Positions 38,497-46,037 of a DNA stretch of 64,000 bases are shown piece after piece. A model generated the notes under the pieces. It did no database searches. It saw only the letters and a list, made by a program, of their open reading frames with translations, and had not been told where the DNA came from. This stretch comes from Ignavibacteria bacterium (GTDB lineage: Bacteria; Bacteroidota; Ignavibacteria; Tepidaquicellales; Tepidaquicellaceae). Position numbers and translations under genes: made by a program. The DNA is taken from NCBI GenBank assembly GCA_028714695.1, contig JAQTLX010000003.1:124001-188000 (forward strand), in the 5' to 3' direction. Each line of letters begins with the position of its first letter. Position 1 is the first letter of the stretch.

Positions 38497-39510
38497 TTAG
38501 TTCAACATCTCCTTAGACTTATCGTAGACCTCCTCAGAAGAGACCCAATATTTCCATTTTTTATTTACGTTATGGATTATGCCATTTCGTTTTATTCTTC
38601 TTCCTGCTTCATCTGACTGTATAAAAATCTTTTGGGGAGAATTATAAAAAAACCAACATTTTGGATTTGTGGGGCCAAATATTGAAATCATCGGAACATC
38701 AAAATTGGCAATCAAATGCATTGGTCCGCAGTCGTTAGTAATAGCTAGTTTGCAAAAACGCAAACTTTTGGCTATTACAAATAAATCTATAGAATTATGA
38801 ACAATAACATATGGTAAATTAATTAATTTTTTATATGTGTTGTTTTCAAATGGACCTAAGAAAATATGTATTGTGAAATTTGAATTTCTTTTTAAATCTT
38901 GACAAAGCTCAACCCAGTTTTCTTCTGGCCATCTTTTGGCCTCTGCGCTTCCGCAAGGGAATAAATAAATATTTTCGCTGTGTATTTCATTCATATTTAT
39001 ACTAGTTGTTTCTTCTTTTAATTCTAAACAGGGCTGTATGTTGTTGTTTATCCAATTTTGATAGTCTTCGTTAATTACGTAAGCTATCAATTGAGCTTCC
39101 AATGCCCATGCAGGATGATCGTAATTACAGTTTCCGTTTTCAGGATTGAATATTTGTGAATTAAGCTTCTTAATTGCTGATTTGTGATTGACGATTATTT
39201 CTAAAATATTATTCGGATTTCTATAAATGCTGTTGGAATAATCCAGTTGTGAAATTATATCTTGAGTTTTATCTATACTGTATAAATCTATAATCCATTC
39301 GAAATGGAGATTTTTTAATTTATCCGTGTTTTCATATGTAAATGCCTGCTTTATATTTAGTGTGTTGTTAAATAAACTTAATAAAGCATCAGAGCAAATC
39401 ACATATATGTCGTTACTGATTTTCTTTTTCAAAATACTAAATGACACGTTTGCACACAGCGCGTCACCAATTCCTTCGGGGAAAATTGCCAAATATGGAT
39501 TTTCAGACAT
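38497..39510 (-). CDS. GT9-family (heptosyltransferase-like) glycosyltransferase
   Basis: 337 residues. Opening IFPEGIGDALCANVSFSIL is the GT9 N-terminal motif (G-x-GD). The C-terminal half has IYLFPCGSAEAKRWPEENWVELCQDL and ITNDCGPMHLIANFDVPMISIFGPTNP, the donor-binding signature of ADP-heptose-using LPS heptosyltransferases. There are no LPS genes nearby. Position directly after a 32-residue Cys peptide and a radical SAM maturase suggests it may glycosylate a peptide, which is inference. Confidence 0.83.
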   Translation of the reverse strand: MSENPYLAIFPEGIGDALCANVSFSILKKKISNDIYVICSDALLSLFNNTLNIKQAFTYENTDKLKNLHFEWIIDLYSIDKTQDIISQLDYSNSIYRNPNNILEIIVNHKSAIKKLNSQIFNPENGNCNYDHPAWALEAQLIAYVINEDYQNWINNNIQPCLELKEETTSINMNEIHSENIYLFPCGSAEAKRWPEENWVELCQDLKRNSNFTIHIFLGPFENNTYKKLINLPYVIVHNSIDLFVIAKSLRFCKLAITNDCGPMHLIANFDVPMISIFGPTNPKCWFFYNSPQKIFIQSDEAGRRIKRNGIIHNVNKKWKYWVSSEEVYDKSKEMLN

Positions 39511-39549
39511 ATTATTATTAAAGCATTATACAGATTCTTGCATCATGTT

Positions 39550-39585
39550 TAAAATATAGTTGGTAGCGTTGCTCGCGCTACCAAC
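39550..39585 (-). terminator. Hairpin between peptide gene and glycosyltransferase gene (terminator or attenuator)
   Basis: A 10-bp perfect GC-rich stem (GTTGGTAGCG at 39,559-39,568, CGCTACCAAC at 39,576-39,585) with a 7-nt loop. On the minus strand it is followed by TATATTTTAAAC. The T-run is interrupted, so partial readthrough is likely. Such a hairpin after a precursor gene can raise its transcript over downstream genes. Confidence 0.65.
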
Positions 39586-39602
39586 CTTGAAAATTTAAAT
39601 AA

Positions 39603-39701
39603 TTACTGGCGATAGGCGATTCCACAAGTACTTGTGAAAGCCTTAGGACAGCCAAGACATGGGGTTGGTGTACTAAGTTTGATTTTTAATGTTTTTTTCA
39701 T
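39603..39701 (-). CDS. Candidate RiPP precursor peptide, 32 residues
   Basis: A complete small frame, ATG at 39,699-39,701 to TAA at 39,603. The N-terminal 10 residues are basic/hydrophobic (MKKTLKIKLS), a plausible recognition leader. The core has Cys15, Cys18 and Cys26 in PCLGCPKAF and STCGIAYRQ, with Pro, Thr and Ser. It lies 80 bp downstream of a radical SAM/SPASM gene with a PqqD-like domain and 92 bp upstream of a GT9 gene on the same strand, then a hairpin. Expected modifications (thioether or other radical crosslinks, sugar) are inferred. There is no obvious Shine-Dalgarno sequence. A GTG six bases upstream in frame is an alternative start. Confidence 0.72.
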   Translation of the reverse strand: MKKTLKIKLSTPTPCLGCPKAFTSTCGIAYRQ

Positions 39702-39781
39702 AAACACAACATGTTTTATTGACCTGCTTAAAATAGGAGAGGTCATTTATCCTTTCATGATATAATTGTAAGATTTAATAA

Positions 39782-41356
39782 TTATAAAACCTCTTTATTT
39801 CTATAGCTGATGTTCTGAACGTTTTTGCTAATTAGAATCTGTTGATCAATGATGTTCTCACTTAATATATCTTGAATATTTTTATTGCCTAATGGATCAA
39901 TATTGTTCTGCAATTTTTTTGATAATTCCATTCTTGCAATAGCGAGAAAACAATTATTAGTACTTGGCTTTTTAAAATCACCACTTTCTATGAAGCTTGC
40001 CCCCGGACATCTGTTACAAAAATAACATTTCTCATGTGTGCCACATTCATAGTAATCTTTTATCTTTGTTTGCTTGTATTTTCTTAATGATTCTGACCTT
40101 TGCCATATCTCAGCAAATGATTTCTCCTTGACATTACCGAACTGCGTTGGAAAGGAGTTGCATGGATTTAGGAACCCCTCGGGAGTAATATTCACAAAAT
40201 TTATACCTGCACCACAAAATGGTTGTAAATTGTCTATTTCCTTTTGCCCCCATCCCGGGGCTTCAGGACCAACATATAATGGAATGTTTGGATCTCTTAA
40301 TATGATTTCGAGCAAATCTCCTTTTATTTGTAATTGATCAAAAACAGCTGTATCACTATCCAGTGAATTGCTGAGCGATATATCAAACTGAGGAATTGCG
40401 CTATATTTGCACGCTAGTCTTTCAACACCGAAATAAGTATTTGAATTATGGTACATTATAGGGCATTTAAAGTAAAGCGGTATACCCAATTCCGACAATT
40501 CCTGTGCAACAAATAAAGTTTTATCAAATGAGCCTTTAATTTTTGTAATATTGTCATGAATATAGTCTTTGTCGCTATATACTGACATACCAATGCTGTG
40601 AGGATAATAAAGGGATAATTTTTGACAATTGTTGATTAAATATTGCCCATTTGTATAAATATCGAGAACAAAATCTCTTTCATAAATCAGTTCTATAATT
40701 TCCCAAATATCTTTCCTGATAAAAGGTTCACCTCCTGATAGTATTATTTTAACAACACCTAATTCCTTTAACTCGTCTAACAAACACCGATAATCATCTA
40801 TGCTTAATTCCTTAAACACATGGCGTTTGGATTGATCTTTTTCGTTCCTCGCTGCTCCGGGATTATAACAATGAACGCACTTTTCATTGCAATTATATGT
40901 TAGTTCCAGCATTACCGAAAAGGGAATATTGTCATTTTCCAGAATATTCATATATTCTGTTTCAACATTTGTCTGCTTGAATGGTAATTTTTCTTTAATG
41001 CTTTTTACCGGTTCAGTTTCACTTGAAATGCGGTTTCTATTCGCTGCTTGACGTATCGACACAATATTTTCTGTTGATAATTTACCAACTGTCAACAAAC
41101 CATTATCTATAAGGACATTAAGAAAATCATCAATTTCATCTTTTGAAAAACAGTTGGAAAATCTATTATATATTAAATCAACATTAATAAAACCTCCTTT
41201 GGTCTGTTTTAAAATCATCTCTATAAATTCTGACGATTCCTCCTCAAACAAATGCCCATTTCCATCAATTATGTTATACATAAGGGCGTAATTGTTTTTT
41301 GTCGATTTATGAAATCTACCGCAAGTCCACTCCGGTCTGTAAAGATTATTAATCAT
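39782..41356 (-). CDS. Radical SAM/SPASM peptide maturase with PqqD-like N-terminus
   Basis: 524 residues. Residues about 20-90 resemble the PqqD/RRE winged helix that binds RiPP leader peptides. The radical SAM core follows with C156-x3-C160-x2-C163 in TYNCNEKCVHCY and SGGEPFIRKD. A SPASM region at about 380-470 carries many Cys (FCGAGINFVNITPEGFLNPC, then YECGTHEKCYFCNRCPG) for auxiliary Fe-S clusters. This layout is that of enzymes modifying ribosomal peptides, such as sactipeptide or ranthipeptide maturases. The likely substrate is the small peptide encoded 80 bp downstream. Confidence 0.88.
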   Translation of the reverse strand: MINNLYRPEWTCGRFHKSTKNNYALMYNIIDGNGHLFEEESSEFIEMILKQTKGGFINVDLIYNRFSNCFSKDEIDDFLNVLIDNGLLTVGKLSTENIVSIRQAANRNRISSETEPVKSIKEKLPFKQTNVETEYMNILENDNIPFSVMLELTYNCNEKCVHCYNPGAARNEKDQSKRHVFKELSIDDYRCLLDELKELGVVKIILSGGEPFIRKDIWEIIELIYERDFVLDIYTNGQYLINNCQKLSLYYPHSIGMSVYSDKDYIHDNITKIKGSFDKTLFVAQELSELGIPLYFKCPIMYHNSNTYFGVERLACKYSAIPQFDISLSNSLDSDTAVFDQLQIKGDLLEIILRDPNIPLYVGPEAPGWGQKEIDNLQPFCGAGINFVNITPEGFLNPCNSFPTQFGNVKEKSFAEIWQRSESLRKYKQTKIKDYYECGTHEKCYFCNRCPGASFIESGDFKKPSTNNCFLAIARMELSKKLQNNIDPLGNKNIQDILSENIIDQQILISKNVQNISYRNKEVL

Positions 41357-41424
41357 ATTTTAATAACATGGTGATAGAAGTTTTACAATAATAACAAATT
41401 AGTAATTTGGATTTTTCAAATACA

Positions 41425-41820
41425 TTAGGAACTTTGTTTCGCCAAACCTTCAATTTTGTCCCATGCCTGCAGCCTATATGATTCAAATATATCTGCTATA
41501 TCAGGATTTCCTTCTGATTCAATATATTCGATACAAGATTTTGCCTGATGATATAATAGAGTGTATATAGAATTAAGTTCTTGTACATATTCCTTATCGG
41601 CATAGCTTAAAGTATTGGAATCAAGCAGTTTCTGAAGTTGGTGAAATGCGACTGTAATCATTTGTTCGTTGGATTTAATAGCCTCCAATATCAATTCGGT
41701 TTCATAGGTCTCATCCCCAAGATGATCGGCAATGGATCCAATAGAAGTATAGGTCAGATAGCAATTTTGAGTAATAAAAATACCCAGTGTTTCCAAATAA
41801 ACATCTCTTTCTTTACTCAT
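41425..41820 (-). CDS. Small helical protein of the peptide cluster, unknown
   Basis: 131 residues, predicted all-helical and acidic (DVYLETLGIFITQNCYLTYTSIGSIADHL, ILEAIKSNEQMITVAFHQLQKLL). Two Cys. Not recognised. It lies 68 bp upstream of the radical SAM gene on the same strand, so it may be a chaperone, immunity or regulatory partner; none of this is shown by sequence. Confidence 0.55.
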   Translation of the reverse strand: MSKERDVYLETLGIFITQNCYLTYTSIGSIADHLGDETYETELILEAIKSNEQMITVAFHQLQKLLDSNTLSYADKEYVQELNSIYTLLYHQAKSCIEYIESEGNPDIADIFESYRLQAWDKIEGLAKQSS

Positions 41821-41880
41821 AATACAATAATTGTTATTTAATAAAAAACTTCTTAGAAAGAATAAAATAGAATGAAATGA

Positions 41881-42255
41881 TTACTTCGCTGATTCCATAT
41901 ATTTTTCTAGTTTGGCCCTGCCTTCCGGTGTTAAGATACCCTCGCCCGGCTTAAACATAATTCTATATTCTTCCGATACTTTATTGCGGGCATAGAAGAA
42001 ATTAGATATTCCTAATATTATTACCATAAAATATCCCCAAACATCCTGTTTGGAAAATAATTCTACAATTAAAACTGCAATAGCAAATAAGATAAAAGAT
42101 ATTAAAGCTTGTTTTATAACGAACCATGTGAAATACCACCCCCTGATTGTATGTCCTTCGGTAAATGCAAGCTTTTTGTTCCCATAGATTATGCCAACAA
42201 TTATTGAGGCAAATATGTAAATCACAAGAAGAATTGCAAGAATGTTAGTGTTCAT
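41881..42255 (-). CDS. Small membrane protein, unknown
   Basis: 124 residues with three to four TM helices (ILAILLVIYIFASIIVGIIYG, FVIKQALISFILFAIAVLIVEL, VWGYFMVIILGISNFFYA) and a short soluble C-terminal tail. A SHOCT-like short C-terminal segment (PGEGILTPEGRAKLEKYM) is possible. Co-oriented with the peptide cluster, 60 bp upstream of its next gene. Could act in export or immunity; unproven. Confidence 0.55.
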   Translation of the reverse strand: MNTNILAILLVIYIFASIIVGIIYGNKKLAFTEGHTIRGWYFTWFVIKQALISFILFAIAVLIVELFSKQDVWGYFMVIILGISNFFYARNKVSEEYRIMFKPGEGILTPEGRAKLEKYMESAK

Positions 42256-42355
42256 TTCATATAATTTGGTTTATCAAATATAATGTTTTATTTTTTACGC
42301 CAATTAACTTTTTGGTTGCTCATTAATTGAGAAAACAAAATTATCTCAATCGCAT

Positions 42356-42811
42356 TTATATATTAAGCATTTTGCTTAATGCTGTTGTTGTAGCGTCAAG
42401 CCGTCTAAGTATATACTCAAACCATATTTCATCAGGGTATCCCGCGATATTAGGATGGTCGTATTTATTTACTACTGCGCCATCAAACAAATTATTGTCA
42501 ATATACACGGAAATGCCAAGGGTACTGCCAAATTCGAGCAACATTTTCGAATCGACACTATCGTTAAATTGACAGACAGGGCTTATAAACCTTTCGTAAC
42601 ATCCCCCCATTTCGTCTTTATATCCATGAAGATATTGAATTGCATTGCCGGATTTCTCGTTAAAAAATTCGATAATTATTAAACCGTCACTTTTTAGAAT
42701 CTTGTGTTCAAATTGGATTTTTGTAGCAGCATCGATTAAGTTAGGTATGAATTCTTTCCACATTTCGTCTTGAAGTCTGTAAAACTCAGAAACATTTTCA
42801 TTCATATGCAA
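42356..42811 (-). CDS. Hypothetical soluble protein at the head of the gene train
   Basis: 151 residues (a second ATG two codons in is equally possible). Mixed alpha/beta, no signal peptide. No motif recognised. It is the first gene of the minus-strand train, 100 bp before the membrane protein gene, with a long upstream gap that should hold the promoter. Confidence 0.5.
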   Translation of the reverse strand: MHMNENVSEFYRLQDEMWKEFIPNLIDAATKIQFEHKILKSDGLIIIEFFNEKSGNAIQYLHGYKDEMGGCYERFISPVCQFNDSVDSKMLLEFGSTLGISVYIDNNLFDGAVVNKYDHPNIAGYPDEIWFEYILRRLDATTTALSKMLNI

Positions 42812-43394
42812 ATATATGTAATTAAAAAAAATTAATATTTTATAATATTTTTCGGAATATATTATTTGTAAATAAAATTACGATTTAATGCATCCTGTAT
42901 TTTTCATAAATCCGCTTACTGGTTTTAATAATAAGCGGTTATATAATTAGAGAATTATTACTAATCAAATATAAGGCCTTTTTTGCGGCGCAAATGAAAC
43001 AGAATAAAGAAGTTGCAAGAAATATACATGGTATTTATTTATATGATCAATAAATGTTAAACGATGATTTCTCGCCCTGCAGGAATGTTTAATCAATTGG
43101 GCGTGTTTTATGCACTGACAAAAAGTTAATAAGCAAGAACGATAAATACAATAAAAAAATAAATATATTAAAACAATTATTGCAAACACTAAAAATGCGC
43201 AGTTAACTGTATGTCTGCAGTTAATACAAATAACTTGAATTGAGATTATTTCTTCTTTAAATTATATTATTGATCTTAATTTCCTTGATATTGACAAATT
43301 TCAGTAACAATTAATTCAATTTAATCGAAACGCAGTATATTCAATATAAATAATTTACTCTAAACACAAATCAATAAATTAAAAGTATTATTAT
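42812..43394. other. Divergent intergenic region
   Basis: About 580 very AT-rich bases between the minus-strand train and a plus-strand gene. A 7-bp hairpin (CCGCTTA at 42,912-42,918, TAAGCGG at 42,932-42,938) is the only clear structure. A 74-codon minus-strand frame at 42,965-43,189 has no ribosome-binding site or recognisable motif and is probably chance. Promoters for both sides are expected here, but I see no convincing boxes. Confidence 0.5.
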
Positions 43395-44027
43395 ATGGCA
43401 ACTGTTGTTACGATAGGAAACCCGTCTGCACAAAACTCAATATATTCACAAATATGTGAAAAACTTATCAAGGCGATTGAGGTGTGTGAGAGGGATAGAA
43501 TATTCTCAACTTATTTATACTTCACAGTTATAAGCGGGATTTTACAAAAAATAGGGTGTCATCCGAGTTCAATAACTGTATACAAATATTATGAAAGAGA
43601 TTTAGAAAACTCTAAAAAATTTCAGAATAATATTACATACGATTATAATTTGATTTATGATAGTCTCGTCGAAAAAGGATTATTAAAAAAACTTTTGTTT
43701 AGTGTGGATTTCACAAAACCATACAACTACAAACCACAGATTAGTAATTCAAGAATTATTGATGTGCAGGATGAAGTGTTAATTGATTTGAGGTCATTAA
43801 ACGAAAACGATAATTACTTCTTAGCATATGGAGACGGCGTAAAAAAATTTAATATAAAAGATTATACCAACAAGGAAGAAACTGATCCGCTAATTAATTC
43901 AATTGTTGATGATTTGCTGAAACTGTATGAGAATAATAACACATTCAGTAAAAATTATCTGAGTTTCAGGGATATATATTCTAAGCCGATCGAAAACACC
44001 GAAACAGAAACTGCAGATCAGGAGTAA
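43395..44027 (+). CDS. Hypothetical soluble protein
   Basis: 210 residues. N-terminal half helical (IYSQICEKLIKAIEVCERDRIFSTYLYFTVISGIL), middle with Lys/Tyr-rich strands, acidic tail (PIENTETETADQE). No signal peptide and no motif I know. It stands alone between the divergent region and the IS3 element. Confidence 0.5.
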   Translation: MATVVTIGNPSAQNSIYSQICEKLIKAIEVCERDRIFSTYLYFTVISGILQKIGCHPSSITVYKYYERDLENSKKFQNNITYDYNLIYDSLVEKGLLKKLLFSVDFTKPYNYKPQISNSRIIDVQDEVLIDLRSLNENDNYFLAYGDGVKKFNIKDYTNKEETDPLINSIVDDLLKLYENNNTFSKNYLSFRDIYSKPIENTETETADQE

Positions 44028-44163
44028 TTAAAAAATAAAAAATTAATTTTCTTATACTAGGGCGGGAATTTGTATTTCCTCCTTTAGAATTAATAGGTGT
44101 ACTTCCCCCACTTTGATAGACAAAACGAATAACGTAATTTTGTATAGAAAGGAATACAAAATT

Positions 44164-44466
44164 ATGGACTCAAAAAGCACCTATCGAACCTTTGACAAAG
44201 ACTTCAAAGTCAATGCCATAAAAGTTGTTCTTGAAGGAACAAAATCAATGAACAAAATAGCAGAAGAACTCGGTTTAAGCTCTAACACACTCATCAATTG
44301 GAAACGGGACTACCTAAAAGACAAGGAGAACTCATTTCCGGGAAAGGGCTTCCAGAAACCCGATGATGCGGAACTGACAAAACTGCGAAAACAACTTTTC
44401 CGTGTTACTCGGGAGAGAGATATATTAAAAAAAGCCATAGCTGTATTCACAATACACACGGAGTAA
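44164..44466 (+). CDS. IS3-family OrfA (helix-turn-helix) protein
   Basis: I chose the ATG at 44,164, preceded by AAAGGA about ten bases upstream; the frame is open from 44,113. 100 residues: helix-turn-helix (AIKVVLEGTKSMNKIAEELGLSSNTLINWKRDY) and a leucine-zipper helix (AELTKLRKQLFRVTRERDILKKA). It binds the IS ends. The A-rich stretch near 44,427-44,433 lies inside its 3' part and would give the OrfAB fusion by a -1 shift. Confidence 0.88.
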   Translation: MDSKSTYRTFDKDFKVNAIKVVLEGTKSMNKIAEELGLSSNTLINWKRDYLKDKENSFPGKGFQKPDDAELTKLRKQLFRVTRERDILKKAIAVFTIHTE

Positions 44467-44468
44467 CG

Positions 44469-45326
44469 TATGACTTCATCAGGAAAAACAATCCGGAATA
44501 CAGTATCGGACTGATTTGTAGAACGTTGGATATATCCAGAAGCGCATATTACCGTTACGGCTCAGGCAAATACCAAAGTGAACGCAGCATAGAGAATGCA
44601 AGACTGCTTGAGAGAATAAGAACGATATATCTGAAAAGTAAATGCAGATACGGCAGTCCGAGAATAACAACGCAACTGAGAGCCGAAGGAGTCAACGCCG
44701 GTAAAAACCGTGTAGCCAGAATAATAAAACTTAGCTCAATTTCGGTAAAAGTGAGACAGAAAAGAAGAAATTACATGAGAAACAAAGAAAGGCAGATAAA
44801 TACGGACCTTGTAGTAAGGCAGTTTAATCCCCTTAATCGAAACAGAATCTGGGGTTCGGATATTACCTACATCAGAACGAAACAGGGCAGGAAATACTTG
44901 TCTGTTGTAATGGATCTTTACTCAAGAATGATTATTGCCTGGGAGGTATACGACTCTCAGAGTGAAAACATCATCATCAGAGCGACAGAAACAGCGGAAA
45001 AGAACAGAAATCCCCAATCAGGGCTGATACTCCATTCTGACAGAGGAACTCAGTATTGTTCGACCAGAGTAAGAACCGCGCTTGAATGCTACGGCATAGG
45101 CCAGAGTATGGGAGCAAAGGCAACCTGTTATGACAACGCTGTGCTTGAATCGTTCTTCTAAACACTAAAGAAAGCACTTATTTACAGAGAAAAGTACTTT
45201 AACCTTGATGAGTTGCAGGGAAGTTTATTTGAATACATCGAGATATTTTACAATCGTCAGAGAAGGCACACTACCTTAGGTTACTTATCGCCTTTTGAAT
45301 TTGAATCTAAAAATGCTATTAATTAA
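44469..45326 (+). pseudogene. IS3-family OrfB transposase with in-frame stop
   Basis: The rve/DDE integrase domain is readable in one frame: YDFIRKNNPEYSIGL at the start, IWGSDITYI (first D), LHSDRGTQYCS (second D) and NAVLESFF (E). A TAA at 45,159-45,161 follows ESFF, where relatives read ESFFSTLKKE. The frame continues at once with [17 protein letters not shown] to [14 protein letters not shown] and ends at 45,326. One base change can explain the stop. The catalytic DDE triad is retained, but the last 54 residues are lost. Normal expression would need a -1 frameshift from orfA. Probably inactive. Confidence 0.82.
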
Positions 45327-45569
45327 ATTTAAGATACTGCACTTTTATGTTGTTCGATATGTCCGATATATCTCGGGAAGATCATTCTTCTAATTTGTAA
45401 ATTTCAATTTTGTCTAAATCACACATGAGTATATATTTTAAATTTATAGTAATATTAAATATTTTTTAAATAAGAAAATATTAAAAGTTAAGAGCGCAAT
45501 TTTAACCATCTTCATCTAAAAATGAATTAAATTGCACATATAGAAATATATTATTTAAGAAAATATAGA

Positions 45570-45737
45570 CTATTTATATCCTTTGCCTTTACAAATATTG
45601 CATTCTTTTCTACCAGTACCTTTGCAATTACTACATTCATAGGTACCACCACCAAATCCTTTACTTTTTCTTCCTGTTCCATTGCAATCGGGACACTTTA
45701 CGTATCCTTTTCCTTCACAGCTACTACATTTGCTCAT
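45570..45737 (-). CDS. Mini DnaJ-type zinc-finger protein
   Basis: 55 residues, ATG at 45,735-45,737 to TAG at 45,570. Made almost entirely of four C-x2-C-x-G-x-G type repeats: CSSCEGKGYVK, CPDCNGTGRK, CSNCKGTGRK and CNICKGKGYK. This is the DnaJ/Hsp40 cysteine-rich domain fold with two zinc sites, without a J domain. Likely a small zinc protein binding an unfolded or redox-sensitive partner. Between the IS element and a secreted-protein gene, transcribed alone. Confidence 0.72.
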   Translation of the reverse strand: MSKCSSCEGKGYVKCPDCNGTGRKSKGFGGGTYECSNCKGTGRKECNICKGKGYK

Positions 45738-46005
45738 ACATTTAAATTTAATTTGTTAATAAATAATTAATATTAAAGTTTTAATTCCCATTGCTCCTCA
45801 TTATTATTAAAAAATATAATCCATTCGACCAATTTACAATAAATTCCACATTTAATATGGATATTTGTTGCTGTGATCTTCCCTGTTGGCAGAACAATAA
45901 AATAATACCCATCAGATGTTATAATGCATTTGCCTACAGTCAATTGAGAATATATATATTTAAAAACGACATACCCATTTATTGTTTTATTGCATCCGCA
46001 ATTTT
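45738..46005. other. Short intergenic region
   Basis: About 270 AT-rich bases between the mini zinc-finger gene and the WD40-like gene. I see no gene or structured element; a 75-codon plus-strand frame here lacks any coding sign. Confidence 0.45.
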
Positions 46006-46037
46006 TCTAACACTCTAACACTCTAACACTCTAAACT
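46006..46037. repeat. Octamer microsatellite (CTAACACT) at a gene end
   Basis: The unit CTAACACT is repeated nearly four times from about 46,006 to 46,034 and runs into the stop codon region of the minus-strand gene that ends at 46,036. Slippage here could shift the last codons or the 3' untranslated region. Confidence 0.7.

Larger units (their letters stand above)
44098..45384 (+). mobile_element. IS3-family insertion sequence with damaged orfB
   Basis: Contains orfA and orfB of the IS3 type joined by an A7 slippery stretch. The left end is taken as TGTACTTCCC at 44,098 and the right end as GGGAAGATCA at 45,384; these ends match as inverted repeats at 8 of 10 positions (TGxxCTTCCC). Flanking target duplications are not evident, so the exact ends are uncertain. 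At about 1.29 kb the length is normal for the family. It separates the peptide/kinase part of the island from the downstream genes. Confidence 0.75.

Noticed and set aside
38497..39510. LPS heptosyltransferase gene
   Set aside because: The family matches, but there are no other LPS genes and the neighbours are a peptide and its maturase, so an LPS role is not supported by context.
42965..43189. 74-codon minus-strand frame in the divergent region
   Set aside because: No ribosome-binding site, very AT-rich, no recognised motif.
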